From contig MU867060.1 of NCBI GenBank assembly GCA_033725935.1, positions 620,001 through 684,000 on the forward strand: DNA of 64,000 nucleotides, given 5' to 3'. The notes under the pieces were generated by a model. That model ran no database searches. It saw only the letters and a list, made by a program, of their open reading frames with translations, and was not told the origin of the DNA. The position numbers and the translations under genes were made by a program. How positions within the stretch are numbered: the stretch's first letter is position 1; each line of letters opens with the position of its first letter. This DNA is from Cladorrhinum sp. PSN259 (lineage: Eukaryota; Ascomycota; Sordariomycetes; Sordariales; Podosporaceae). Shown in pieces: positions 12,949 to 24,800 of this stretch.

Positions 12949-13423
12949 CTATTTCTGGTAATTGGGGAAGCAATCACCGAGCTCTTTCTCGTGCTTGTTC
13001 TTCGCATGCAACTCGAGCTGGGCCTGGTTGGCGGTCGACTGCATGGCCTGTCTGCAGACCTGGCAGATGTTGGTTTTGGCAGCCTCGTTCTGTTGTATTT
13101 TTTCTGGTCAGTATACATATTGCGCTGTGGGGTGTCAAGGAACAGGAGAAGGAGTACGTACAGACTTAAGCTGCGAAGCAGCCTTGGGAGCACCCGCCTT
13201 TGCGTTACGGGCACGCTTCTGCGCAGCCTTGGCTCCCTGTAGATTACAAAGTTAGTAAAAGCCCACTCTTGGAATTTCATTCTACTCGGGCCGGGTCCCT
13301 AAGCCGGGCCATCTATAAAGAGTCGCGACCACCGAGCACCGACGGCGGGGTGATGATCATTAAGGGTAGGGTAAGGGGGCACGGAATCAGGATCATTCTT
13401 CGACTTACGTTACCGCCGCCCAT
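12949..13423 (-). CDS. Small 4F5/SERF-like zinc-finger protein (76 aa)
   Basis: Three exons, 13423-13409, 13236-13162 and 13089-12949, encode 76 residues; the first exon has only five codons (MGGGN). The N-terminal half is Ala/Lys/Arg-rich (GAKAAQKRARNAKAG), as in the 4F5/SERF family. The C-terminal half carries a C2H2-like finger with C39, C42, H58 and H63 (CQVCRQAM, LELHAKNKH). This two-part design is that of the small eukaryotic proteins related to Arabidopsis At2g23090 and animal ZNF706. Their role is poorly defined; SERF proteins affect protein aggregation, and the finger suggests nucleic-acid or protein binding. The very short first exon means an annotation pipeline could miss or mis-start the gene. 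It is divergent from the next gene. Confidence 0.85.
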
Positions 13424-14431
13424 TTTTGTTAATTTACTTGTCGAAAGAACAGAAAGGTTAGTTGAAAAGCGTGTGCGCGCAGTTTTTTCGACTGTGAGAA
13501 ATGCGAGTTCAAAGGTTGACTTGAGAATTCCTGAAAATCAGCGGCTACCATTCCCGCCGCCAAACTTCGTGGCGGTGGATATTTTGAATTAAACGCACGG
13601 ACCAATTGCCATTCCAAAGTCCAGACCAGAGAGCAGCCAGCCGGGCGTGCCGGGGTACCTGAGCTACAAAATATTCCTTTGAATAAGACCAACGTTGAGT
13701 CTTGCTTGACCTTCACCAGTTGAAGACAGCTGCATGCTATGATGCAGCAATTAACAACTCATGCAGGTCCATATTCAGCGTCATTTCAGGCCGATACATC
13801 AATCAAGAGATAGATTATGCGGCGGTCCGAGATGATTTCCGGCTTTGAAGATTCTGGAAATGGGAAATTGGAATCATTGGTTGATAGCCATGCTTTATGT
13901 TTTTGGTACATTTCCTCCGTTCATTATTACAATATTTCTGCTTTCCTTCCATAACCACGAACTCTTTGCCATAACAACTCACCGGTGCTACGTGCTGTCC
14001 AAAATTTTAATATCGCATTGAATCCTCGTTTATTAGCCGCCGTTCCGCCAAAAAGAAGCGCCCTAAAACTCAGCATCCAGCATTGTCGGGACATTTACTT
14101 GACCTTACCGTTGTACTGACACGTCAATCATCCACATTATCCACATCATCCACATCATTCACACCTTCTCAGAAGCATCTGCTCTTATTTATGCACAAGA
14201 TCTCGTGAAAATCTCGGTTCAGCTTGTGTGGCCTTAAGTTCGGACAGACTCGACGTATCTGCGGCGCGAGGTCCCGGGAGATCAATCCGTTGCATTGAGC
14301 CCCCTCGGGTGGACCTGGCCCGAAGACTCGAAGAGAAGCCCATGCCCGTTTGGCGGCGCCTCTTGACCGTTGAAGTCCTGCAGTACCACCTCAACCGCGG
14401 CACCTATCCGTCTTCTGCACCAAGAGCCGCA
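13424..14431. promoter_or_regulatory. Divergent intergenic region, 1.0 kb
   Basis: This region separates the 4F5-type gene (-) and the helix-hairpin-helix gene (+). A 9-bp tandem tract of CCACATCAT-like units runs from about 14127 to 14165, next to the downstream gene's leader. An in-frame ATG at 14342 and an open frame from 14228 could lengthen the downstream protein. Nothing else is recognised. Confidence 0.45.
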
Positions 14432-15376
14432 ATGGGAAGCTCAACCATCCCATCTGCGGATGATATATCCGACATCGAATTTCGAGACTACCTTGGGAGA
14501 TATCCAGCGTGTCTCGAGGCTATATCCACAACCAAAGGCGGTAAGATTGCAGTGGCACCCATCCACACTTTTCGTCGTTTATTGACGCACAAACAATAGC
14601 CAAAGATGGTCAAAAGACTCTGGCAGAGCTGGACGACTACCGTTATGGAAAGGCCATCCAGACTTTTCCCGTGGAACCCATGACATTGGACGATGTCAAG
14701 GTCTTGGTAGAGTGGAAGCTGTAAGTTCCAAGCCCTTGGTCCAGAGTTACAGTCACAGCTTTCTCATCTCTCGTTACCGAAAGAGTACGTGCCATTGTGG
14801 TGGAGCTAATCTGTCTTCAGGCGTCATGGCAAATTCCGTCCAACTCTGATGAAGCTCGTTTCATCAAACGAAGCCAAGACAGTGAAAGACACCGTTGAAG
14901 AGGCTGTGAAATACTTCCGGGACAAGGCCGATGTCTCCGGCGCCCTGGATATCTTGACACGGCTTAAAGGTATCGGCCCGGCCACCGCATCGCTACTGCT
15001 GGCAGTCCACGATCCGGACAACGTCATTTTCTTCGCTGATGAGGCGTTCTACTGGCTGTGCTGCGGTGGGTCAAAGGGACCCATCAAATACAACGCCAAG
15101 GAGTACGCGGCTCTGGACGAAAAGGCCCGGGTTCTTGCCGAAAGACTCGACGTGAAAGCAGTCGACATAGAACGGGTTGCTTTCGTCCTGATGAGGCAGG
15201 GAAGTGAAGAAAAAACCGTGGCAGCGGCAACCACATCGCAAAAATCGGAAACCAAATCTTCGGCCGAGGGCGCTAAAGCGAAGCCGCTGCCGGTAAAGAG
15301 GAAAGCGTCAAGTGATATTGCCGATGCTAAGGGCAAGGAGCCCGTCCGGCGGTCCAAACGAGGGAAACAAGCTTAG
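14432..15376 (+). CDS. Conserved fungal protein with helix-hairpin-helix segment (261 aa)
   Basis: The exons are 14432-14540, 14600-14720 and 14821-15376. The protein has the conserved segments DGQKTLAELDDYRYG, MTLDDVKVLVEWKLRHGKFRP and, at about residues 120-140, LTRLKGIGPATASLLLAV. The last one is a helix-hairpin-helix signature (LKGIGPATA, residues 125-133) of the kind found in DNA glycosylases and other DNA-binding proteins. A glycosylase-type catalytic Lys or Asp is not evident in the usual place, so a repair enzyme activity should not be assumed. The C-terminus is Lys/Ser-rich with a probable nuclear localisation signal (RRSKRGKQ). I chose the ATG at 14432 because a purine stands at -3 and the conserved part starts just after it. 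An in-frame ATG at 14342 would give 291 residues with a basic N-terminus. Confidence 0.75.
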
Positions 15377-15910
15377 AAACGAGCGAACTGAACCAGGAAA
15401 AAACACATTCTAATGTAGACTCGGCAAATCGGGGAGATCAACAATGCATCGGGTAGCACCCCATCCCCTGATCCTTGCCAGCAGAATCTCCTTTCAGCCC
15501 TGCAAAGACAGTAACAGGCGAGACGGTTAGACTAGCAGAATGCCCAAGGGGTCCTTTTTAAAATCCCCCATTGGCAGCTGGTCCAGCACCACTTAGTGTT
15601 GCCGTAGAATTTCCGTGGGGTTTTGTTGTTCGGCCAGACGGGCCGCAATTGCGGAATGCATCCCTTCGCGCACGTTACAAGGATCAACCAGACGACTTAC
15701 ACCGATTGAGTTTCCACGTTGGGGACTGCGTGCAACAATGCCTCTTCTCCTGGACCATATCCTGACCGAGGCAGACTTATACTGCCGCCGGCCACCAACA
15801 GCTATATCTGAGATGTTTCTTTTGCAGGTGGCTTTCTTCCCGTCTTTCCAATCCTGCATGTAGCTGCTGTGTCCGCCTTGCTATGTTACTTTGCCATATC
15901 CCTCACAACC
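15377..15910. other. Intergenic region, 534 bp, no gene seen
   Basis: This is the 3' UTR of the helix-hairpin-helix gene and the promoter of the DUF1479 gene. The DUF1479 frame stays open upstream to 15869 without an ATG. No other feature is seen. Confidence 0.5.
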
Positions 15911-17432
15911 ATGGCCTTCTTTGCTGGCCCTCTCCCGAACTCCCCAACCTCCATCGAACTTACGCCACCGCCATCGAGAAAGGATGAAATGCAATCACTA
16001 GCATATTCAGAGCCCATTCAACTCCCTCGGCGGTTCAGCGTTCTCAAGGAAAGCTTGGTAGCTGGGAAAGAACAAGCCCTTGCCTCCTCATGGGAACGAC
16101 TGCTGAGGAGCCTTTCAGACGAGGTCAACCTCATCTCTTCTCTTGGGTCACAAATTGTACCCACCATCGACTTTGCAAACATCAACAAGCCTGGAGTTGC
16201 TGAATGTTTCAGAGAAGGTCTCCGCCAAAGGGGTGTTGCCATCATTCGAAATGTTATCCCACGAAACACAGCTGTAGATCTTTTCGAAGACGTGCAGGAT
16301 TACCTCGACGAGAACGAAGACAGGGCACCTCCACAAAAAGAGCATACACACCTGGAAGACGTTTACTGGGGTCATGCACAGATAAAAGCAAGAGCACATC
16401 CCAACGTCTTGGCTGCACAGAAGTTCGCCATGGGGTTGTGGACTTCAAAGGATGCAAAGGCAAGAGTCGCAACTGACTTTCCACTTGCTTACGCCGATCG
16501 AATGAGGATATGGAAAGGGAGCGAAGTCAAGTCATCCTCGTCTGCTTACGTGGATGGTGGCAGTGTCGAACGGTGGGAGTCGGACGGATATGGTAGGGCA
16601 GGCACCTACCAGGATATTTTTCAAGGAAACTGGGAGGACTACAATCCCTGGGAGGTCCGTTAACAACTTACTCTCCCATGCACAAACAACCTTCAGTAAC
16701 TGACCGTCTTCCTCCTTCTTTCAGAGTAGCACCCGTCTCAACGTAACCTCAGATCTCTACCGCCGCTCAGGCGCCTGCTCCATCTTCCGGATGTATCAGG
16801 GCTGGCTATCTCTGAGTTCCGGTTCCAGCTCTCTCCGTGTCTGTCCGATGCCAAGGCACGCAACAGCTTACTTCCTCCTCCGTCCCTTCTTCGATGACGG
16901 CTGGTCTTTCCCCTCATCGCAAAACAGTATCCTCCACGGTGCGTTACCGAGCTACGCGCAGGAAATAAACTCCACCAACCATCCACACCTCCAGTTGGAC
17001 AGGAGTCTAGTATTGGTGCCTAAGCTAGAACCTGGCGACTACTTAATCTGGCACCCGGATCTGATACACTCCTTTGACTTTCCCTCGCAAGAAGAAGAAC
17101 CCCAGCCCGGCCCAGCAGCAGCAGCAGCAGCAGTCATGTACCTTCCTGCCTGTCCGCTCACACAAACAAACGCACTTTACCTCTCACGTCAGCGGAAAGC
17201 CTTCTTGCTAGGCTGTCCGCCGCCTGACTTTGGCGGAGGCAGAGGAGAAAGCAACTACGCTGGTCGGCCTGGCGTGCAAGAAGTTAATGATGCGGGCGGG
17301 GAGGAAGGATTGAGGGCTATGGGGCTCTTACCCTGGGATGAAGAGGAATCGGCCTTTGAAAATGATGAGGAGAGGGAGGTGTTGGCTATGGCTAATGGGA
17401 TTTTGTTTCCCGAGTTGTATGATATGTTGTGA
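15911..17432 (+). CDS. DUF1479 family protein, predicted Fe(II)/2OG oxygenase-like (483 aa)
   Basis: The exons are 15911-16654 and 16725-17432, 484 codons with the stop. The ATG lies in a good context (ACAACCATGG) and is the first in frame. The sequence matches the DUF1479 (YbiU-like) family: IVPTIDFANINKPG, RQRGVAIIRNVIPR, HTHLEDVYWGHAQIKARAHP, then after the intron LNVTSDLYRRSGACSIFRMYQGWLSLS and LEPGDYLIWHPDLIHSF. The family is predicted to have a jelly-roll oxygenase fold; the WHPDLIHSF segment carries a likely metal-ligand His. The activity and substrate are not established. A poly-Ala stretch at about residue 400 is encoded by a (CAG)7-like run at 17117-17134. The first ~60 residues are weakly conserved and could include a targeting sequence. 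Confidence 0.85.
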
Positions 17433-18775
17433 GAATATTGTTGTATAACCTTTTTTTCTTTCTCTTTCTTCATGATGGAATGAACTTTTATAGAATACTG
17501 GTATATATAGATAGAGCTCTTTTTTTCCCTTTTCTATTGAAGAGAGGTTTATTGTACTTATTTCTTGTTCTGTCTCTGAGATATTGTGCGGCTCGAAGTA
17601 ACTGGACTGATGGTATCAAAGAAAGAAAGAATAAAAAACATGTGTAAGAGGGTATTGGACCGAAGCTCCAATGGCATGACGGGACATCTGGATGATTCGG
17701 TAATTGCTTGCAATGGAGAATCTGCCAGGAGCTTCTCTTCCCTTACACCGACGGCTGCAGAGTTTCTCCACCGGGCCTGGTCGCTACAACTGATGCCATT
17801 CATGTGGGTGCCATGTGTGGTAGGACAATGGCAGTGTAAGCCACTGTTGAGCCACGACCTGGAGGGTAAAATCCTCCAAGTCCATGAATTCTTCCCAGGA
17901 CGATAGAAGCTTCGATCCACAATCCTATCAAAGCATGAATAAAGGCAAGAGTAAGGCATTGTTGAAAATGTCTTAGTAAGAGCTGTAGGCGTAAAAAAAA
18001 AAGAAGAAAAAAAAAAAAAGAGTCAATCCCGTCAAGCTCGGTTGGACCTTGTCAGGCTTGATAGGTAGGTTGATCATGTTGGCCTCTGAAGAACCGTGTG
18101 TCGGATCCGAATGGGTGGTGTGATATGGAAAGAATTGTTCAATGGACGCGCGCTTCTTCCCATCACCACTTGTTCACTCGAATATTTGTGCATCACGCCT
18201 AGGTATGGGCTGTCCGTTTTGGCAGGCACCTGGGTTCTACTACTGATGACAACCTGGAAGGTTTTCGAGTTTCCAGCGAGCATCACTTTTCTTTCATAGC
18301 ATCACTCCAGTCTTCTAGATCAGATTCTAGGAGTATAGATGAAATCCAGATAAAAGAGAAGAAGAAGATCACTAAAAAAGGGGACGCCTCCAGATGAGGG
18401 AAAGTTCACTTCTACTTTGTCTGTTTGTAGGGGGGTTTATATCTTCTCTACCCTGTTTATTTCCTTGGAAACCGGGAGTATAGAGCCGTGGTCATATTTA
18501 CAAAGCAAACAGATATGGTAAATGAATTCATACTTTTCAAAACTATTCGGCGTAAAAGGTGTGGACTGCGGTGGGTATAAGTCAACGAAAGAAGCCTTGG
18601 CGGACGGACGTCATCGCCACCTCGTCCCGTCCCGCAGCAGTCCACTGAGTGAGATCACAGCGCGTACCTTGCAGTAGGCAACCGCAACCAGCCCCACACT
18701 CAACCTCACCTCACTTTTGACATTCGCATCACTCAACTAACACTCACTCACTTACGCTTCTCACAATTCCCAGAA
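17433..18775. other. Intergenic region, 1.3 kb, no gene seen
   Basis: This is the 3' UTR of the DUF1479 gene, AT-rich with T runs, followed by the promoter of the next plus-strand gene. An A-rich tract lies at 17993-18020. The last ~120 bp are a CA/CT-rich leader typical of fungal 5' UTRs. Short frames at 17.6-17.9 kb show no coding signature. Confidence 0.5.
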
Positions 18776-19844
18776 ATGGCACCAATCCGCCGCTACCTCC
18801 GAATAACAAAATACTCCGTCCTCGAAGTCCGCATCTACCTGGACAACCCTTCCCTTGTGCACTCGTGGCTTCTAAACCCGCGCGATCCAATCCTGCCAAA
18901 AGTGATTGAAGCTGTTCGCCCTTTGGTTTTACCAAAACTTAGAGAAGAACGAGATCGAGAAAGGATAAAGAAGAAGAACAAGAAGAAGGCTATCAAGGAT
19001 GTTGTTACTGAAGGTACTGCTCCCCCGCCCCAGATTACCAAACTTTATGCATCTGTATTGATGTTTTATGACAGATGAATTTGAGGTTTCCATCTTCCTG
19101 ACGGAGACGGAAACGCGCCATTCATTATTGCACAAACAAAAGCACTTCCGGAATAAGGTACAAACTAGGCTCGTTTCGAACTCGTCCAAATTGACAGGCC
19201 ACAGGGGGGAACCAATCGACTTGGACGACCATGACGCAGGTGGAGATGAAGATGGGCATGAACCGCAAGGGGATAACAGCGAAGTGCCGATTCTCCGCGA
19301 GGAGGATGCCGACGACGGCGGTGATCACATCAATTTAGCGGATATTCCCGCGATAGATGAAACAAGTGATCTACTGGCGGCAGGCAGCAGCAATACCAGA
19401 GGTGCTAAACGACGACGGGGAGGGGCAGGGGGGAATGCGGAGGACGTGATGGAGATTGAGGATAGCGATGATCACGATGACGAAGGAGGGGAAGATGGAG
19501 ATGGATTATTCGTGGGAGACAGTGAAGAGGGGGATGGAGATCGCGATGGGCCACCCACGAAACGGCGGAAAGAAAAGGAGCCGGAGCTAGCGGCCGACAA
19601 TGACAAAAAGAAAATGGCAATGGATATCTCGTACGAGGGTTTTGCTATTTACGGGCGGGTATTGTGTCTTGTTGTTAAACAGCGCGGGGAAGGTGGCGCG
19701 AAAGGCAAAGGCAAGGCTGTTGGAAGTAGGGTCAGTGTGGGTGGTGGTGGAGGAGGAGGTGCCAGGTTAGAAGGTCAAGCCATGATGGAGAATTGGATTA
19801 GTTCGACTCAGATTCCTGCGACTGAAGATGCGGGGGATGAATGA
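18776..19844 (+). CDS. Acidic, probably nuclear fungal protein of unknown function (335 aa)
   Basis: The exons are 18776-19013 and 19075-19844; the intron splits the Asp codon of VVTEDEFEVS. I do not recognise the family. The N-terminus (about residues 1-115) is an ordered domain beginning MAPIRRYLRITKYSVLEVRI, with SWLLNPRDPILPKVIEAVRP and FEVSIFLTETETRHSLLHKQ, and a Lys-rich stretch between (RIKKKNKKKAIKD). The middle is a long acidic disordered region containing a KRRR-type nuclear localisation signal (GAKRRRGGAGG) and a second basic patch (PPTKRRKEKE). Near the C-terminus an ordered-looking strand-rich element returns (SYEGFAIYGRVLCLVVKQ), then a Gly-rich loop and MMENWISSTQI. The split domain with an acidic insert suggests a chromatin or nucleolar factor, which is an inference only. 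Confidence 0.75.
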
Positions 19845-21228
19845 TGCCGTTCGCTCAATTCAGTTCATGACAAGGCAAAGTCGGCCCCCGTCGGCCGGAG
19901 GTGTTTGTCCGCTTCCCGCAGTGCCCGCATCCGCCAGCGTCCGAACGGCCGCATAAGGTGGGTTACGAGTCGCAGATCTTCGTGGGGAGAAGTTTCCTCC
20001 CTGTGAAAGGATGTTTAGTGGCTTGGGGGGTGGTCTCCATTGGGGGTGGGCATCGAGCTCAAATCTCTTGAACGTCTACTTTGGAGAACACACTATCTAT
20101 TAGTGTAAAACAGTTATGGTACGATTATTTCACGTCAAGTGTTTCGATGTCATCACCGGATATAGTATAAAATAGGAAATGATCTACATATACATCCAAC
20201 ACACCAAATCCCGCCTGCCGGGTTCAGGGGATTTGGAGAGCACAACCCCACCCCGTTACGTTTCGGACTTTTGGGGGCCGTTATTAGGTCGATGGGATGA
20301 TGATCGACAGCGCATACGCGTTATATGGGACTTTACGAATACGGTTGTTGAATCTCTTGTGGGATAGGGCGGGACATGATGGATGGTGGCCATGGAGTGA
20401 GGTATCCCGAATTCACTTACACAAGGTGACAGCCGAGAATGGTCTGGTGATCAACGACTCTTTATGCGCCACGTTCATTTTGGCGTTCATTGTGGTGCGG
20501 GGTTTTTAACATTATGAAACATGCAACAAATCACACAAATATCAGGGCAAGTAAGTGAGGGGGTTAGTTTGTGATGATTATGTAGATCGCCTGATCCGGC
20601 AGTTGGAGGCAAGCATACTAGTTTATGTCACATTATGAATGTCATGGTTAAGCCACATACATAATACTTTTGAAGTGGATGACATGGCTGACAGAAGTGA
20701 GGCGTCAGCTTACACTACACTGTGCACCTTTGTTGCCCCTCATTTTGAGTTCAAGTTCAACCCCGCCAACATCATTCATGATTCACGGCAGTTTCCAGGT
20801 TCAAGTTTTCTTTATCAACGCAAGTTAGATACGCTACATCAACGTTCCGGAGTGGAGTGTGTGTAGTAGTGTAGATCTTGTGATGATTTCTGAGTCAAGA
20901 AAAGATCCAGTTGGGCTGCTGCCTGGTTTTTACCCCTCCCTCTTCTCATCGTTTGAGAGGAAAATGGCTCATTGGGGGAGAATATCGGAAGAATATTTCA
21001 CCAACTCATCTAACTAATCAAATCACAAGAAAGAAAAGAAAGCTTCGTCATCATCATGAATCTACTTTGGGATTTGGATATTGTGGACCGGGGTATTGTG
21101 GTATATAAATGCCAAGAAAAGATTGAAACTAAACTTGAGTTAAAAAATAAAAAAAAGTTGGTAAAATGGCGTGATTTGCAAATATCTTTCGTTCCGATAA
21201 ATGGCGGGTTGTTAGTTATGCCCGAGAT

Positions 21229-21360
21229 TAGTATAGCTTGCGAAGGGAAAGAATCTGGTCTGCACTGGAGAAAGATGTATACTATACTTACTGTATTTGG
21301 TTCGATTCCAGATAGCGCTAGTACAATGGTAATGGTGTATGGAGGCGGTACGATCCTTTT
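21229..21360 (+). ncRNA. Possible Pol III element (A box, B box, T run), SINE- or ncRNA-like
   Basis: A B-box identical to the consensus (GGTTCGATTCC) stands at 21299-21309. At 21229-21240 TAGTATAGCTTG matches the A-box pattern TRGYNNAGYNGG at all but one position. A TTTT run at 21356-21359 could end Pol III transcription, and an A26 tract follows at about 21372. The sequence around the B box can form a T-arm-like stem, but the flanking acceptor strands do not pair, so it is not an intact tRNA. It could be a tRNA-derived retroposon, a small RNA gene, or chance. Confidence 0.25.
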
Positions 21361-21371
21361 CTAAACCATTG

Positions 21372-21397
21372 AAAAAAAAAAAAAAAAAAAAAAAAAA
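21372..21397 (+). repeat. Poly(A) tract, about 26 nt
   Basis: An uninterrupted run of A follows the Pol III-like element by about 12 nt after its T run. It is by far the longest A run in the window. Confidence 0.85.
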
Positions 21398-21802
21398 GGG
21401 CCGTTTCGTATGGAGTAAAAAAAACTAGATTCCATCCCTCCCATCCATCTTTGGAAAGATTTTTTGATAGTGTCGGGCGGGTTTGGTGGTTCCTGATCTA
21501 CGCTAGCACTCTGTACTAGTTCACGATTCCTCCCGATCTTGAACTTGTGCGGAGACGGGAGAGGAAGAAGAAACGGACTGAGGGGCTCCGCTCTTCGCCT
21601 TGCTTCTTCGGCTCAGCCACGGCGCGGGGGAATGGAGATGGATGGAGGGGGGGATTAGTAAACATTGATTGTTGTTGGAGTGACAGGAAAGTGGATTGTA
21701 AGTTCGGTCTGGTCGGGTTTTTTCTTATCTGCTGGCCCCAAGGTTTCCAGGTTTGTTGACCCATCCCCATGTTGCACGCCGTATGCAAGGGCGGCCGCTC
21801 TG

Positions 21803-21829
21803 GTGTGTGTGTGTGTGTGTGTGTGTGTG
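21803..21829. repeat. (GT)n microsatellite
   Basis: About 13 perfect GT dinucleotides lie within the gene-poor interval. Confidence 0.9.
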
Positions 21830-24800
21830 AGACAGTCAGGCCGAGGTGAAAGGTATTGCTGTTGTAGATCTTGATGTGTTGATGTGTGTAAGTGGTTAGG
21901 TACCTACCCATGATGATTGTGCGGGTGGTATTTGTCATGCGCCGCCATAGAAGGAAGGAACTTTCAAAAATATGGTTAAGAGTGTTACAGGAAAAAAAAA
22001 TGAAAACTCTTGGTTTTTAGTTTGGTTTCCAGCAACATCATGACACTAGAGACAAACATTACGCCGTGAGACGGCATGGAAACTGAGGTGTGGTGGTGGC
22101 GTTTCGCTTTTATGGTGCAGTGTGGCACTATAACACCAAGTATTATATCATAATGGTTGTTGTTTTTATGAATGGTGGTGTGTGCAGATTTCACTATAGA
22201 ATATGCAGAGTTCGCGTCATCATCAATGACTCATGATCACAACATCTCGATCTTTTACTCTTCCAATCTTCTTATTTGCAGATATGAAAGCGCAAGTATC
22301 AGTAGGTCTCGGGCATAGGCGATATTCCGATCGTTCATTAACAAATTCAGTCCAGTCCGTGCAATGACATGATTCTCGGTAAGTGTCTCGAGCAAAAATT
22401 ATGGTGGGCCACACCGAATGCGGCCTAGAAGATGCTAGGCATCATCGTGTGCCCAAAATAGAGACAGACAACACAGGCATTGCACTGACTGCAGCAATTG
22501 CAGTCTTCGTAATTACACATTCTTCGGTGAAACATACATTGCAGCACCGTGTGTGTATGCAATACCGCTGCGGATTTCACTAGTCTTCTGTATATGGCCG
22601 ATGCAAGTGTACTCGCAGTAGGGGGGGCCTGCAGATTGAGATTAAAGTTTGGTGCAATGTTGAGGAGGGAGGCTAGACTCTTTCAAAACTGAAGGTATTC
22701 GCTCGACCCCTTTCTGCTACATGCAGTGACTTCGCCAATCAGGACACAAATTACAGTAATCAAGAAAATTTGTTAAACTCCTTTTTTTTGCTCCTCGATA
22801 AAGGGGGGGGGGAAAGGGGGAATGAGTGATAATGAGAGATCACTGATATCAGTAAAACCATTCGCCCCAGCGCAATTTGCCTCCCTCTGTATGCAAGTGG
22901 TCCTGCAACGTCATGCCATGTTACATTTTTACTCCCTTTACTCCAGATTTTCCAGGCTCTGGTGGTGTTGTGGGAAAAGGGGGGGTAGTTTTTTGGGGCT
23001 GTGGCTTGTGGATGAATGAATGGATGGGTGGAAAAGGGCTCTTCCTGCAAAGTCCGTGCGAGCTAGTTTCTGGTCCCAAAAATGGGTTCGTGCAGTTCCC
23101 AAAAAGAATGATCGCCAGGGGTTTGGTCCCAAGAATCGTTTCCACCTGGCAAACCCAAGCTAAGCCCCCACGTGGTGGACAGGGGTATCTGGCATCTCAG
23201 ATTTTCCAAGTTTGTGGGCTTCTTGGGGCACTTTGCCCTTTGGGGGCCATCGACCGGCATTGCGGCTGACTGTTGCTTCTTTCAAATAGTTGTTGGGCGC
23301 GATGGTGGGGCGCATCATCGAACGTTGTTCACTGTCATCATGATCGGTTAAAATCAGATCGGTGGGTTCGTTCGTTGTTTTTGTTTCTTTTTCTCAGCCA
23401 GCAGGATTCTGAAAAGCTGGGGTGATGAGCGATGTAGCGCCGTGGGCTTTCGGCTTTTGGAAATTTGGCTTGGTCTCTATACTGGAGCCTTGCGTTATCT
23501 TGCCCATGTTTCAGGTTTTCTCGCCACTTGATTGGTCAAATAGCGGGAACACCTTTTCGGGAACGGAGGCCGAAGGTTGCGCCGAAGAGTCGGGTCACCA
23601 CAATCTGCGAGTGATGATGAGCAAGTTCTTGCATCCCTGGGACAGCTGAACACGGGATTGGGAATTTTTTTTCTTTCTTTCTCGGTAGTTCAGGTACAAT
23701 CACTTGGCGATCGGTTTGCTCTTTCTGTCACGGCATCCCGTGTCCTCGTGAGCGGTCAACATGTCCCACACCTAATTTCCCAAATCTAGATTCTTGAAAA
23801 GTTTCCGAGCCGAACAGTGTGGAGTCTTGCTGCCGCAATTCTCCAGACATCGGTATGCCGGCGAGGCTGAGCAGGCGGTGTGTATGATACCAATTATGCG
23901 CTTCAGACAAGGTTATCCTGTTCTTGCTAGTTTTGGTGGCAAGCACATGCTTGCGATGTGAAAAACGTGTTCGGATGAGAGCAAACGCTTTTCTCGTCCC
24001 GTATCGCCGGGAACCACCCCGGACAGAGATAAGCGTGGAAGGAACGAAGAGAAAAATTTCCCGCGACTTCAGATTACCCATTGCCAGATCAAAGCAAGGA
24101 TTGGATTGGATTGATGCATTGCATTGCATTGGCTTTGGTTTTTTGGCTGTTGCCTGTGCCATCTGACTGCAGAATCTTCCGTTGAGCAAACATGTCCCCA
24201 AAACTTGGGAATGAGGCGTTCTCAACCGAGCTGTAAGGCTGTCAGACGTGCATATTGGGCCCCTGCTAGTGAAAAGAAAGGAAGAGCCGACAGCTTGGAT
24301 CATCAATCTTCCCTGCGAGGTCCTTATCACAATCTCCAACAACGGAAACCTGACCCGAAACTATTTCATCAGAGCATGACGCCTTCAATCATACTAGTAA
24401 CAGCCCGTGTGCGTGGGAGTTTTCCGACCTGTCACATCCTGTTATCAGGCAGAGAGAGTCCCGGAAGTGCTGGGACTGCTCATGTGAGATGATCAGATTC
24501 TTTTGATTCGGCAGTTTCGGTCCCATCCTCCGCTGAACCCCTCACTCAAATGTGAGCGTTTGGAAACCCCTCTAGAAAAAGTGGGATTTGCGATGTCATC
24601 ATTCTTGTCCCTAACCCACGAGGCCCCTGCTGTCTGTGTGAAATACCAGCATCCGAAGAGCGAGAGGGGGGAAAAATCAGGAAAAAAATTTCTGGCTTCT
24701 GACGCGAATCTGGCGGTGTGATGAGAATCGACTGCGACGATTGCAACGAAACCCCAAACTGACATGCTTCCCGGGATCTTCTAGAAACATGTCCTTGTTC

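Noticed and set aside
11278..17432. Secondary-metabolite cluster built on the dioxygenase and DUF1479 genes
   Set aside because: The genes between and around them are a zinc-finger protein and a DNA-binding-type protein. No synthase, transporter or pathway regulator is present.
21222..21316. tRNA gene around the B box at 21299
   Set aside because: The seven bases before the A box and those after the T-arm-like stem do not pair, so no acceptor stem forms.
23728..24342. 204-codon open frame on the minus strand
   Set aside because: No domain, no intron-linked continuation and overlapping frames on the other strand. It looks like a chance open frame.
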